Assembly (NCBI GenBank): GCA_934533005.1
Contig: CAKTBC010000026.1
Span: forward strand, 1 to 20,483
Direction: 5' to 3'
Length of the DNA stretch: 20,483 nucleotides
DNA from: an uncultured Oscillospiraceae bacterium
Lineage (GTDB): Bacteria; Bacillota; Clostridia; Oscillospirales; Oscillospiraceae
Shown: positions 7,295-15,476 of the stretch, one piece after another
Layout of the letters: every line of letters begins with the position of its first letter
Numbering within the stretch: position 1 is the first letter of the stretch
Position numbers and translations under genes: made by a program
The notes under the pieces: generated by a model
What the model was told of the DNA's origin: nothing
The model's database searches: none
Seen by the model: only the letters and a program-made list of their open reading frames with translations

Positions 7295-8149
7295 TTAGCA
7301 TTTGAGGGACACCATATTTTTGTTCACATTATGGATGTGTGTAACCGCAGTTTCTTCGTTCTTATACGCGATGATGGTGTGCAAACAGTCCAAAACCGCG
7401 ATCTGTGCCAGACGTGAAGAAATGGCAGATAGATTGTGTTTCGTTTCCGCGGAGAGCGTGTGCAGAGAGATCTGAGAGATCTCCGCGAGCGGGGATTGCC
7501 CCATGTTGGTAAGGGAAATGATGTAGGCGTGATTGTCGCTGGCAACCTGCACCGAGTCTACAACGTCTCTTGAGGCGCCGGAGTGACTTATGGCAAAAAC
7601 CACATCCTCCGGTCCGCACAGGCTGGAAACCATGATCCGTTGCATGTGACTGTCGGATTGGAAAATGGCGGTAATGCCGAGACGCAGCAGCTTGTGCTGA
7701 AAATCAATACCGATAGCGGCAGAGTTCCCCATGGCAATGATAAAGACTCGCTTTGCCCGGAAGATCCTGTCGGCGGCCGTTTCCAGCTGCGATGCCTGCT
7801 GGAGCTTCCGTGTCAGCTGCAACGCCTGCTGTGAGCTTTCAAAAACGCAGTCAATGACCTGGTCGATAGAGCTGCAGTCGTCGATACTGCCGTTAATGGT
7901 TCGGATTGGGCTGACGATGGACTGTGCAAGCAGAACTTTAAATTCCTGATAGCTTTTGAATCCGATTTTTTTGCAAAAGCGGACAACGGTTGCTTCGCTC
8001 ACCCGGCTCAGCTCCGCCAGCTCCGCGACCGAGCAGTGAATGACCTGATCAGGATTTTCTGTGATATAGGTAGCAACCTGAAGCTCGGAGGGGGTCAGCC
8101 GGGAAAAGTTCGCTTTGATTTGAAGAACAACAGGAATGGAATCATTCAT
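7295..8149 (-). CDS. RpiR/MurR-family transcriptional regulator (HTH + SIS)
   Basis: A 284-residue regulator. The N-terminal RpiR-type helix-turn-helix occupies about residues 1-75, including SVAELAELSRVSEATVVRFC followed by KKIGFKSYQEFK. A SIS phosphosugar-binding domain follows at about 125-245, with VFIIAMGNSAAIGIDFQHK and the sugar-phosphate loop AISHSGASRDV. RpiR proteins sense a phosphorylated sugar intermediate and control nearby catabolic genes. It is divergent from the FAD dehydrogenase operon, and the shared 214-base region holds promoters and palindromes, so it is the obvious local regulator. Whether it represses or activates cannot be told. The ATG at 8149 has GGAGGA in front. Its inducer is probably the FGGY kinase product or a related phosphate. 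Confidence 0.92.
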   Translation of the reverse strand: MNDSIPVVLQIKANFSRLTPSELQVATYITENPDQVIHCSVAELAELSRVSEATVVRFCKKIGFKSYQEFKVLLAQSIVSPIRTINGSIDDCSSIDQVIDCVFESSQQALQLTRKLQQASQLETAADRIFRAKRVFIIAMGNSAAIGIDFQHKLLRLGITAIFQSDSHMQRIMVSSLCGPEDVVFAISHSGASRDVVDSVQVASDNHAYIISLTNMGQSPLAEISQISLHTLSAETKHNLSAISSRLAQIAVLDCLHTIIAYKNEETAVTHIHNVNKNMVSLKC

Positions 8150-8200
8150 GGAAAGTTCCTCCGTTCTTAATCGACGCTTGAGAAAAAATTCACATTTTAT

Positions 8201-8228
8201 ATTATATCTACTTTCGCCAATATTTCAA
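8201..8228 (-). promoter_or_regulatory. Promoter of the RpiR regulator
   Basis: On the minus strand TTGAAA (8223-8228) is followed after 16 bases by a perfect TATAAT (8201-8206). The start codon lies about 50 bases further on. The -35 box overlaps a TTTCA half-site like those in the facing promoter, which would allow autoregulation. Confidence 0.65.
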
Positions 8229-8235
8229 GAATAAA

Positions 8236-8265
8236 ATTTCAGTAGAATACACAAAAAACTGAAAT
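8236..8265. promoter_or_regulatory. Inverted repeat in the RpiR/operon intergenic region
   Basis: ATTTCAGT (8236-8243) and ACTGAAAT (8258-8265) form an exact 8-base inverted repeat with a 14-base AT-rich spacer. It lies between the two divergent promoters. It shares the TTTCA/TGAAA half-site with the palindrome at 8298-8312, so it is a candidate second RpiR site. Confidence 0.45.
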
Positions 8266-8296
8266 GAAATTTTACAACATAAAAGTACGAATTTTA

Positions 8297-8325
8297 TTGA
8301 AATTATCTTTCATAACTGTTATCTT
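8297..8325 (+). promoter_or_regulatory. Promoter of the FAD dehydrogenase/TRAP/ETF operon
   Basis: TTGAAA (8297-8302), a 17-base spacer, then TATCTT (8320-8325) make a good sigma-A promoter about 40 bases upstream of the first start codon. It is the only strong promoter-like pair I see ahead of the 11-gene run. Confidence 0.65.
8298..8312. promoter_or_regulatory. Candidate RpiR operator TGAAA-N5-TTTCA
   Basis: A perfect 5+5 palindrome, TGAAATTATCTTTCA, overlaps the -35 box of the operon promoter. Binding there would block polymerase. RpiR proteins bind short palindromes of this general type, but the assignment to this regulator is inference from position. Confidence 0.55.
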
Positions 8326-8363
8326 GAAATTGTAGAAAAAACGCGAAAGGAGTCGAAGGAAAT

Positions 8364-9788
8364 ATGGATCAGACAGACTTTTTGTGGGAGATGATTCGCA
8401 GCGAGCTGGAGGACGCCGTTGGGAGAGAGAATGTCGATTGCTCACTGGCTGGGAAGCTGATTCATGGCGTGGACTGTTTCTGGCTGTCACTGATGAACGT
8501 TGCAACGCGGAAAAAGCCTCCCATGCCGGAAATTGTCGTCCGCCCCGGCAGCGATGCCGAAGTGATGAAAGTGTTGAAAATAGCGGATTACTACCGCATT
8601 CCTGTTACACCGTTCGGCGGCGCATCGGGCTCACAGGGCGGGTGTCTCCCGGTCGCCGGCGGCATCTCTCTGGATATGAAGCGCATGAACCGTGTTCTGG
8701 AATTTGATGAGTTTTCTCACACGGTCACAGTTGAGGCAGGCATAAATTTTCAGCAGCTTGAATGGCTGGCCAATGAACGTGGTTATTCACTGATGCACTA
8801 TCCGAGCGCGCTGACCTGCGGTACGGTCGGGGGCTTCCTTGCACATAACGGCATTGGCGTGCTGTCTACAAAATATGGCCGCATCCAGGATCAGTGCCTT
8901 GCGTTGGAAATGGCGACGCCCGGCGCCGGGATCATCAGAACCGCGCCGGTGCCCAAGCACTCCTCCGGCCCGGACATTAAGGGAATGTGTATAGGTTCCG
9001 AAGGTACTTACGGCGTTTTTACAAAAGCGACGTTTCAGCTCTTCAAGCAGCCGGAGGTTCGTTATTTCCGTGGTTTCCTGTTCCCGAATCTGCACTCTGC
9101 CATCGAGGCGGGGCGGAAAATGCTCGAGGAGTTCAAGCCGTCGATCCTTCGCATGTACGATGAGGCAGAGACGAAATCTATCATTCGTAAGATTGTCGGT
9201 GTGGAGCAGCCCGGCTGCTTCATGAATATCGCTGTAGAGGGTATGAAAGCGGTTGCCGATATTGAGTTGGAACGAGCCTGCGCGATTAGTCAGGAATGCG
9301 GCGGCGAGGATATGGGCAGCGAATACGGCGAAAAGTGGTGGGAGACGAAGGTCACGTTCTTCTATCCGGGACATATGTTCTGTTATCCGAAAATGTACGG
9401 TACCATGGATACTGTAGCGACATTCTCTCAGATCGAGACGATCTACTGGGCAATGAAAAACGCAGTGGAGAGCCGCTTTCCGGGCGTGCAGTTTATAGCC
9501 CACTTCTCTCACTGGTATGAGTGGGGCTGCATGATGTATGACCGATTCATTGTAGAACGGGCTCCGGAGGATCCGGAAGAGGCACTGCGGCTTCATAACG
9601 AGATATGGAATGTCGGCGTACGCGCAGCGTTGGAGAATGGCGGCGTAGTCAACGACCATCACGGCGTCGGCATCAAGCTGGGCCGCCTGATGAAGGAGCA
9701 GTATGGACCGAGTATGGCAGTGTTCCATGCGCTGAAGAAGGAACTGGACCCCAACGGGATCATGAACCCGTTTAAGATGGGTGTGTAA
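8364..9788 (+). CDS. FAD-linked dehydrogenase, YgcU/AGPS-like (GlcD superfamily)
   Basis: A 474-residue VAO/PCMH-type flavoprotein. The FAD-binding domain spans about 54-230: VVRPGSDAEVMKVLKIAD, PFGGASGSQGG, then SSGPDIKGMCIGSEGTYGVF from S200 with GSEGT at 211-215. The C-terminal cap ends with NDHHGVG (H432, H433) and LKKELDPNGIMNPFKMG. The HHGVG motif and PSILRMYDEAE are shared with alkyl-DHAP synthase and, from memory, E. coli YgcU. This makes it closer to those than to plain glycolate oxidases. It probably oxidises a hydroxyl of an imported polyhydroxy compound and passes electrons to the Fe-S protein and ETF encoded in the same operon. The substrate is unknown. First gene of the operon; the start is preceded by AAGGAAAT. 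Confidence 0.88.
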   Translation: MDQTDFLWEMIRSELEDAVGRENVDCSLAGKLIHGVDCFWLSLMNVATRKKPPMPEIVVRPGSDAEVMKVLKIADYYRIPVTPFGGASGSQGGCLPVAGGISLDMKRMNRVLEFDEFSHTVTVEAGINFQQLEWLANERGYSLMHYPSALTCGTVGGFLAHNGIGVLSTKYGRIQDQCLALEMATPGAGIIRTAPVPKHSSGPDIKGMCIGSEGTYGVFTKATFQLFKQPEVRYFRGFLFPNLHSAIEAGRKMLEEFKPSILRMYDEAETKSIIRKIVGVEQPGCFMNIAVEGMKAVADIELERACAISQECGGEDMGSEYGEKWWETKVTFFYPGHMFCYPKMYGTMDTVATFSQIETIYWAMKNAVESRFPGVQFIAHFSHWYEWGCMMYDRFIVERAPEDPEEALRLHNEIWNVGVRAALENGGVVNDHHGVGIKLGRLMKEQYGPSMAVFHALKKELDPNGIMNPFKMGV

Positions 9789-9801
9789 GGAGGGCGGAAC
9801 G

Positions 9802-10890
9802 ATGTTTTCACAGGATGCGAAAAGAAATATCGACGCGTGCAAAATGTGCTGGATGTGTCGGCATCTTTGCCCGGTCGGACTGGTAACGGGCAACGAGGAC
9901 AACACGCCGCGGGCCAAGGCGGTTCTGCTCAACTATGTGACATACGACGAGTCGTTCCTCAAGGAGACAGGCAGGGATCTCTATGAGTGCGCGCTGTGCA
10001 ATCACTGCGCTGATTGGTGTGAAACCGGTTATGAGCCGGCAGTATATATCCGCGAGGGGAGAAGAGCGCTGGTGGAGGCGGATGCGCTTCCGGCCAATGT
10101 CCGTCCGGTCGTGGAAAACGTGCTGGAAGAAAACGGCACGCTGTACGGAACCAAGATCATACCTGCAAAACTTACGGAAAAGCTGCCCGATACGGCGGCG
10201 GTATTGCTATACGTTGGCGATACGGCCTCCGCCCGTGAAGAGAGCATGGCGATTGCTGCGGCAAGCCTTATGAAAAAGGCAGGGGTGGAGTATACGATCC
10301 TGAAGCAGGAACCGAGCTCCGGCGCGGCAATGTACGATCTGGTAGGAGAAATCGCGGAGGTGCAGCAGACGGCGGAGCGTCTGGTTGCCGCTGTTCGTGT
10401 CACGGGCGCGAAAACTGTTGTGACACTGGATCCGTCGGATGCGCGGATCATCATGCAGGATTATCCCCGCTGGGGGTGCGAAATTCCAGGCCTCGTGACG
10501 GCAACGGCGTATTTTGCCGGACTTCTCCGCGACGGAAAGCTGACGGTGAAGCGGCGACAGGAGGGCTGCGTCACATTCCATGACCCATGCCGGCTGAGCC
10601 GAGATCTGGAGGAAACGCAGCCTGCCCGCGAGATCCTGGCGGCGATGGGACTGACGCTGAAGGAAATGTTCCTCCACGGCGCCAATACCCGCTGCTGCGG
10701 CGGCGAAGTTCTTTCGGCACACTCCTCTTTTATTACAAAGAAAACGGCAGAACTTCGGGCGGAGGATGCCAAACGCACCGGCGCGGAGAGAATCATCACT
10801 GCCTGCCCAGGCTGCTGCGACGTGCTGAACCGGGGCGAAACCGGCATCCCGGCGGAGGATATTTTCACCCTGCTTGATGCCTGCTGCTGA
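9802..10890 (+). CDS. Fe-S oxidoreductase subunit, GlcF/HdrD-like, with one intact CCG domain
   Basis: A 362-residue protein. Two [4Fe-4S] motifs open it: C13, C16, C19, C23 (CKMCWMCRHLCP) and C63, C66, C69, C73 (CALCNHCADWC, without the usual following proline). The C-terminal CCG domain is complete, with C263 (DPCRLSR), C298-C299 (CCGG) and C335, C338-C339 (CPGCC). The preceding repeat (about 130-245) keeps the fold-like pattern but lacks its cysteines (GD at 139-140, SSG at 172-174, DPSD at 210-213). Proteins of this type carry electrons from a flavin dehydrogenase to a carrier. It follows the FAD dehydrogenase by 13 bases, so it is its likely partner. The ATG at 9802 has AAGGAGG at ideal spacing. 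A GTG at 9781 is not needed. Confidence 0.88.
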   Translation: MFSQDAKRNIDACKMCWMCRHLCPVGLVTGNEDNTPRAKAVLLNYVTYDESFLKETGRDLYECALCNHCADWCETGYEPAVYIREGRRALVEADALPANVRPVVENVLEENGTLYGTKIIPAKLTEKLPDTAAVLLYVGDTASAREESMAIAAASLMKKAGVEYTILKQEPSSGAAMYDLVGEIAEVQQTAERLVAAVRVTGAKTVVTLDPSDARIIMQDYPRWGCEIPGLVTATAYFAGLLRDGKLTVKRRQEGCVTFHDPCRLSRDLEETQPAREILAAMGLTLKEMFLHGANTRCCGGEVLSAHSSFITKKTAELRAEDAKRTGAERIITACPGCCDVLNRGETGIPAEDIFTLLDACC

Positions 10891-10905
10891 GAAAGGACTT
10901 TGAGC

Positions 10906-12411
10906 ATGAAATATCTCATCGGAGTGGATTTCGGCGGAAGCTCGACCAAAGCGTCTGTCATCAGCGCTTCCGGAGAGTTTATTGCCTCTTCCATGCGGGA
11001 GTATCCAACGCGCTATCCGCGTAACGGCTGGGTAGAGCAGTGCCCCGAGGATAGCTGGAATGCTTTTGTAGACAATATCCGCGCCCTTCTGGACAGCTCC
11101 GGTGTGGATGCAGGGGATGTGGAAGCCATAGCTTTTTCAGCAGCCTCCCAGACCGGCGTATATCTTGATGAACACGACAATGTTGTCCGGGCATCGATCT
11201 ACTGGACGGACAAGCGCGCTCTGGAGCAGGTCGCATGGCTTAGAGAAAACTATGGACAGTACATTACAGACACCTGCCATAACCCGCCGGCACTTTCCCG
11301 CACACTGGTGCATCTTATGTGGATCCGGGACAATGAGCCGGAGAGTTTTCGACGAATCCGCAAGGTGATGTTTGTCAAAGACTACATTCGCTACCGGCTC
11401 ACCGGAGAGTATGTGACCGACTATGTGGACGCGATGGGGTCTTTGCTGATGGATGTGCCACGAAACAAGTGGTCGGAAACGCTGTGCGCTCTTGCCGGGA
11501 TACGGCCACAGGATCTGCCAGAGATCCGAAACCCGACCGATACCGCTGGCACGATACTGCCGGAAATGGCGCGCCTGACCGGCCTTTCGCCAAAAACAAA
11601 GGTCGTGGTCGGTTCTACCGATACAGTTCTTGAGGTCTACGCAAACGGAGCGGTCTCTGTCGGAGACATGACAATCAAACTGGCGACCGCCGGACGCATT
11701 TGTCCGGTGACCGACCGGTGCATCCCGCATCCAAAGCTCGTCAACTACAAGCATGTTGTTCCGGGACTTTGGTATCCGGGAACAGGTATGATGTCGTGCG
11801 CGGCCTCCTACCGCTGGTACCGTGATGTGCTCAGCCGGGGTGAGATAGAAGAGGCACGGCGCACCGGGACGGATGCTTACGCGCTGTTGGACGAGGCGGC
11901 TTCGGCGGTGCCCATCGGCAGCGACGGCCTGCTGTTCCTTCCGTATCTTCAGGGAGAGTATGGTGATCCGAGTTTGTGCGCGAGTTTTACGGGCATATGC
12001 TCCTATCACGGCAAAGGCCATTTCTCCCGGGCACTGCTGGAGGGCGTCGCATACGGCATGAAGGAGCACTTTGACGTGATCCGCTCTCTGGGTGTGACGG
12101 TACAGACACCGGTGATCATCGGCGGCGGAGCCAAAAGCCCGCTCTGGCGGCAGATCATGGCGGATGTGCTGAACGTCCGGCTCAGCTATAACGAAAACAG
12201 CGATTCGTCTCTGGGGGCAGCGATGCTTGCGGGCGTAGCTGCCGGGCAGTTTGCTTCTTTCGGGGACAGCGTCAAAAAGTGCGTTCGGGTAAAGGGATAC
12301 ACGGAACCTGTCCCAGAAAACGCGGAGAAATACAACGAAGGCTTCCGATACTACAAAGCAACGGCGGCGGCAATGAAATCCGTATATCATGCATTCACCG
12401 CTGATAGATAA
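10906..12411 (+). CDS. FGGY-family carbohydrate kinase (xylulokinase/YgcE-like)
   Basis: A 501-residue kinase, full length for the family. The N-terminal phosphate loop is LIGVDFGGSSTKASVIS (residues 4-20), and AFSAASQTGVYLDEHDN follows near 75. The C-terminal ATPase domain has the adenosine motif VIIGGGAKSPLWRQIMADVL (from about 404) and SSLGAAMLAGVAAGQF. FGGY kinases phosphorylate ketoses, polyols or aldonates at the terminal hydroxyl. The subgroup and substrate cannot be fixed here. Placed after the two redox subunits, it probably traps the oxidised or epimerised substrate, and its product may be the RpiR ligand. The ATG at 10906 has AAAGGA about nine bases upstream. A TTG at 10900 is possible but less likely. 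No aldolase is encoded nearby, so the product must join general metabolism. Confidence 0.9.
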   Translation: MKYLIGVDFGGSSTKASVISASGEFIASSMREYPTRYPRNGWVEQCPEDSWNAFVDNIRALLDSSGVDAGDVEAIAFSAASQTGVYLDEHDNVVRASIYWTDKRALEQVAWLRENYGQYITDTCHNPPALSRTLVHLMWIRDNEPESFRRIRKVMFVKDYIRYRLTGEYVTDYVDAMGSLLMDVPRNKWSETLCALAGIRPQDLPEIRNPTDTAGTILPEMARLTGLSPKTKVVVGSTDTVLEVYANGAVSVGDMTIKLATAGRICPVTDRCIPHPKLVNYKHVVPGLWYPGTGMMSCAASYRWYRDVLSRGEIEEARRTGTDAYALLDEAASAVPIGSDGLLFLPYLQGEYGDPSLCASFTGICSYHGKGHFSRALLEGVAYGMKEHFDVIRSLGVTVQTPVIIGGGAKSPLWRQIMADVLNVRLSYNENSDSSLGAAMLAGVAAGQFASFGDSVKKCVRVKGYTEPVPENAEKYNEGFRYYKATAAAMKSVYHAFTADR

Positions 12412-12456
12412 AAGACTTCTGATCTGCCATTCCACAGAAAAAAAGGAGGAAACATT

Positions 12457-13533
12457 ATGAAAAGGCTTCTCGCTCTGCTTCTGGCGCTGACCATGGTTTT
12501 TGCTCTTGCCGCCTGCGGCTCTACCCAGACCCCGGCTGAGCCCCCTGCTTCCGCCCCCACGGAAGCCAATGCTGCGGATACTCCTGCGGATGACACCGTC
12601 TATACAATCACCATCGGTACTATCACCAATGAGAATTTTGACGAAGTCCGCGCTCTCTACCGTATGAAGGAACTGCTTGCCGAGCGCACCAACGGCCGCC
12701 TGGTGCTGGAAATCTATCCCAGCAGCCAGCTCGGCAGTGAGCGCGAAATGGCAGAGCAGGTAATGCTCGGTACGCTGGACATCGGCATTTCCGACGGGCC
12801 GACGTGGGCCAACACGCTGAACATCCCCGAGCTCGCTGTTTGGGGTCTGCCGTTCCTGTATAACGGCCTGGACGAAATGGGCGCCGTGATCCATGAAATC
12901 CTGATCCCTGAATCTGCAAAAATGATGGAAGGCAGCGGCGTAACGCCTCTGTTCGGCTTCTGCAACGGTATCCGGGAAACTTATACTTCGACCAAACCGA
13001 TCAACACGGCGGAGGATGTCAAGGGACTGAAGATCCGCGTTCCCGAGATATCTCTTTACGTCGATACGTGGACGAACCTCGGTGCCAACGCCACCACTAC
13101 GCCCTGGAGCGAGGTATATACCGCCATGGCACAGGGCGTCGTTGACGGCCTCGAGGTCGATCCTGCCGGTTTGACCGACTCCAATTTGCAGGAAGTTGTG
13201 AAGTATATGTCCATGACAAACCACATGGGTGTTGTTCACATTCTGGGCATGAATACTGCCAACTGGGAAAAGATTCCCGATGATCTGCAGACGATCTTCC
13301 TGGAAACCGCGGATGAGATCGTTGATTGGCAGCTGGCAGAGCGCAAGGCGGCGGTGGAGGTTTCTCTGCAGAAGATTCGCGACGCCAATGTTGCAATCAA
13401 TGAGATCACGCTGGAAGACCGCGCCTCTCTGGTCGCTGCCGTACAGCCCATGTACGATAAGTACGACGAAATGTACGGTCTTGGCAGCCTCATTACCGAG
13501 ATCCAGACGGTAGCTGCCTCCGCAAGCAAATAA
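12457..13533 (+). CDS. dctP: TRAP transporter substrate-binding lipoprotein (DctP family)
   Basis: A 358-residue secreted lipoprotein. A type II signal peptide ends in the lipobox LAAC with the lipidated C20, followed by a Pro/Ala/Thr-rich tether to about residue 48. The DctP fold follows: TITIGTITNENFDEVRALYRM, LYRMKELLAERTNGRLVLEI and YPSSQLGSEREMAEQVMLGT. R194 in KGLKIRVPE is at the position of the arginine that binds the substrate carboxylate in family structures, so the ligand is likely an organic or sugar acid. TPWSEVYTAMAQGVVDGLE is another family hallmark. It would capture substrate outside the membrane and deliver it to DctQM. Strong ribosome site (AAAAGGAGG). It is separated from the permease genes by a stem-loop. 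Confidence 0.95.
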   Translation: MKRLLALLLALTMVFALAACGSTQTPAEPPASAPTEANAADTPADDTVYTITIGTITNENFDEVRALYRMKELLAERTNGRLVLEIYPSSQLGSEREMAEQVMLGTLDIGISDGPTWANTLNIPELAVWGLPFLYNGLDEMGAVIHEILIPESAKMMEGSGVTPLFGFCNGIRETYTSTKPINTAEDVKGLKIRVPEISLYVDTWTNLGANATTTPWSEVYTAMAQGVVDGLEVDPAGLTDSNLQEVVKYMSMTNHMGVVHILGMNTANWEKIPDDLQTIFLETADEIVDWQLAERKAAVEVSLQKIRDANVAINEITLEDRASLVAAVQPMYDKYDEMYGLGSLITEIQTVAASASK

Positions 13534-13552
13534 AACCCAAAGAAGACAGCGT

Positions 13553-13604
13553 GGCGGGAGAATATGCTCGGAGCACCCGGAATGGCAGGGGCGTTTCTCC
13601 CGCC
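13553..13604 (+). other. Intercistronic stem-loop between dctP and dctQ
   Basis: GGCGGGAGAA (13553-13562) pairs exactly with TTCTCCCGCC (13595-13604), enclosing 32 bases that can form a small inner hairpin (TGCTCGGAGCA). There is no U-tract after it, so it is not a standard terminator. Such structures between binding-protein and permease genes usually protect the upstream mRNA, raising binding-protein output. The 116-base gap is the longest inside the operon. Confidence 0.55.
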
Positions 13605-13649
13605 CGTCTGCCGTGAAGAAGAGAAACGTATGTGGCGGAAGGAAATGAT

Positions 13650-14159
13650 ATGAAAAAAATTTACTCGATTCTGCTGAAACTGGACGGCATCCTGGATAAG
13701 ATCCAGGCGGTTTTCTGCGTCATTTTGTTTGCGTGCATCGTGGTATTCGGTACGATGCAGGTGTTCGGACGCTTCATTCTCAACAACTCTCCCACCTGGA
13801 CGGAGGAAATGATCCGTTACTGCGCTATTTGGCTCACGTTTGTCGGCAGCGCAATGACGGCAAGAAATGACGGACATGTTTCCGTCGACATTTTGCAGGA
13901 ATATGTCCGCAATGCAAAGGCGAGAGCGATTTTATATACGCTTGCCCGCCTGCTCAGCGTTGTGTTTTTCATTATATGCATCCCCGCCGGGCTGGAACTG
14001 GCAGGCAGATCCGTCAATTCCTACGGTGCGTCGGTTCCCGTATCCTTTAAGTACATTTATGCCGCCATCCCGGTCGGCGCCGTACTGATCGTGCTTGCGT
14101 ATCTCACGAGGATCCCCAAGCAGTGGAAAACCATTATGGAGGAGGGTGACCGGAAATGA
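13650..14159 (+). CDS. dctQ: TRAP transporter small permease (DctQ family)
   Basis: A 169-residue membrane protein with four predicted helices (about 18-40, 50-68, 90-112 and 128-148), as usual for DctQ. PTWTEEMIRYCAIWLTFVGSA is the conserved family motif, followed by RNDGHVSVDIL. It forms the membrane complex with the large permease, giving sodium- or proton-driven uptake of the ligand held by DctP. I start it at the ATG at 13650 (MKKIYSILLK), which has GGAAGGAAA in front. The GTG at 13632 would only add MAEGND. Its stop overlaps the large permease start by four bases, so the two are translationally coupled. Confidence 0.92.
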   Translation: MKKIYSILLKLDGILDKIQAVFCVILFACIVVFGTMQVFGRFILNNSPTWTEEMIRYCAIWLTFVGSAMTARNDGHVSVDILQEYVRNAKARAILYTLARLLSVVFFIICIPAGLELAGRSVNSYGASVPVSFKYIYAAIPVGAVLIVLAYLTRIPKQWKTIMEEGDRK

Positions 14160-15442
14160 TCGGATATGCCGTTGGATTTCTTTTGCTCTTTATCGCTATC
14201 GGTGTTCCGGTGAGCATCGGCATCGGTCTCTCCGGCGTGCTCGCCATCCTGCTCGGCAGCGATATCCCCCTGATCATGGTCGCGCAGCAGATGGTACGCG
14301 GCGTCAATTCTTTCCCGCTGATGGCAATGCCTCTCTTCATCCTTGCCGGAGAGATCATGAGCGGCGCGAAGCTGTCTAACATGATGATCCGGTTCGCCCG
14401 GTCCCTTGTCAGCTGGATGCGCGGCGGACTCGGCATGGTGTGCGTTGTGGCGAATATGATCTTTGCCGGTGTCACCGGCTCCGGCGCCGCGGCCATCAGC
14501 GCCGTCGGCAGCCTGACCGCGCCGGAACTCGAGGAGCAGGGCTACGAAAAATCGTTTACCGCATCGCTGATTGCCGGCTCCGGTTCTCTGGGACCCATTA
14601 TTCCGCCAAGCACGAACATGATCGTCATCGGCTCCATTACCGGTGTATCTGTGGGGCGCATGTTCATGGGCGGTATCCTGCCCGGCATTCTGATCGGCGT
14701 CGGTCTTATGGGACTGTGCTATTTCTACGCGAAAGCCCACAATGTTGACCGCGGTGACGGGAAGTTCATCCTCAAAGAGGTGCTCCGTGTCTTCTGGAAG
14801 GCTCTTCCCGCGCTGATCATGCCGCTCATCATTCTCGGCGGCGTTGCCTTCGGCGTGTTCACTGCGACGGAAGCGGGTATCGTGGCATGCGTTTACGGCC
14901 TGATCGTTGGCCTGTTCGTTTACCGGACGATCAAGCTGAAGGATCTCTTTATGATCTTCCGCAAGGCGAGCGAAAGCTCCGCCATGCTGCTGCTCATCAT
15001 GGCGACCGCCAGCATTTACAGCTACATTTTCGCCCGTGAGGGCGTGGCGCAGGCAATGGGGAACTTCATTCTTTCCATTTCGAGCAATCCCAATGTCGTC
15101 GTGGCGATCATTGTGGGTATCATGCTGATCATCGGCTGCTTTATGGAAACACTTTCCGCCACGGTGGTGCTGATGCCGGTGTTTTGGCCTATCGTTGTCT
15201 CGCTGGGATTTGATCCCATCCAGTTCTGTGTGCTGTTTACCATCGCAACGGTGGTCGGCGGACTTACCCCGCCGGTCGGCTCGTATCTCTTCCTCTCCAT
15301 GGCCATCACGGGCGCGTCGTTCCGTCAGGCGGTCAAGTACTGTCTCCATGTGCTGGTCATCATTTTCGTTGTGATGCTGGCCATGCTGTTCATTCCCGGG
15401 ATTTCCACGTGGGTGCCGAATCTGCTCATGGGCGCCATGTAA
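14156..15442 (+). CDS. dctM: TRAP transporter large permease (DctM family)
   Basis: A 428-residue polytopic protein of normal DctM length with about a dozen hydrophobic segments. Diagnostic stretches are PLFILAGEIMSGAKLSNMMI, GVTGSGAAAISAVGSL, GSLGPIIPPSTNMIV at 143-157, and near the end TPPVGSYLFLSMAITGASF. It is the transport channel of the tripartite secondary transporter and works with DctQ and the DctP lipoprotein encoded just upstream. The ATG at 14156 overlaps the dctQ stop and sits behind GGAGGGTGA. A 34-base gap separates it from the GldA-like dehydrogenase. Confidence 0.95.
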   Translation: MIGYAVGFLLLFIAIGVPVSIGIGLSGVLAILLGSDIPLIMVAQQMVRGVNSFPLMAMPLFILAGEIMSGAKLSNMMIRFARSLVSWMRGGLGMVCVVANMIFAGVTGSGAAAISAVGSLTAPELEEQGYEKSFTASLIAGSGSLGPIIPPSTNMIVIGSITGVSVGRMFMGGILPGILIGVGLMGLCYFYAKAHNVDRGDGKFILKEVLRVFWKALPALIMPLIILGGVAFGVFTATEAGIVACVYGLIVGLFVYRTIKLKDLFMIFRKASESSAMLLLIMATASIYSYIFAREGVAQAMGNFILSISSNPNVVVAIIVGIMLIIGCFMETLSATVVLMPVFWPIVVSLGFDPIQFCVLFTIATVVGGLTPPVGSYLFLSMAITGASFRQAVKYCLHVLVIIFVVMLAMLFIPGISTWVPNLLMGAM

Positions 15443-15476
15443 AACGCTGCAAGCAAAATCGGAAAGGAGAAAAACT

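Noticed and set aside
8364..9788. Assignment as glycolate oxidase GlcD, D-lactate dehydrogenase or true alkyl-DHAP synthase
   Set aside because: The HHGVG end and PSILRMYDEAE motif favour the YgcU/AGPS side over GlcD/LDH. The operon lacks ether-lipid genes, so a lipid synthase role is not supported.
11137..13239. 700-codon minus-strand open frame across the kinase and dctP genes
   Set aside because: It spans two clear plus-strand genes and the spacer between them, has no ribosome site or known motif, and reads as an antisense shadow.
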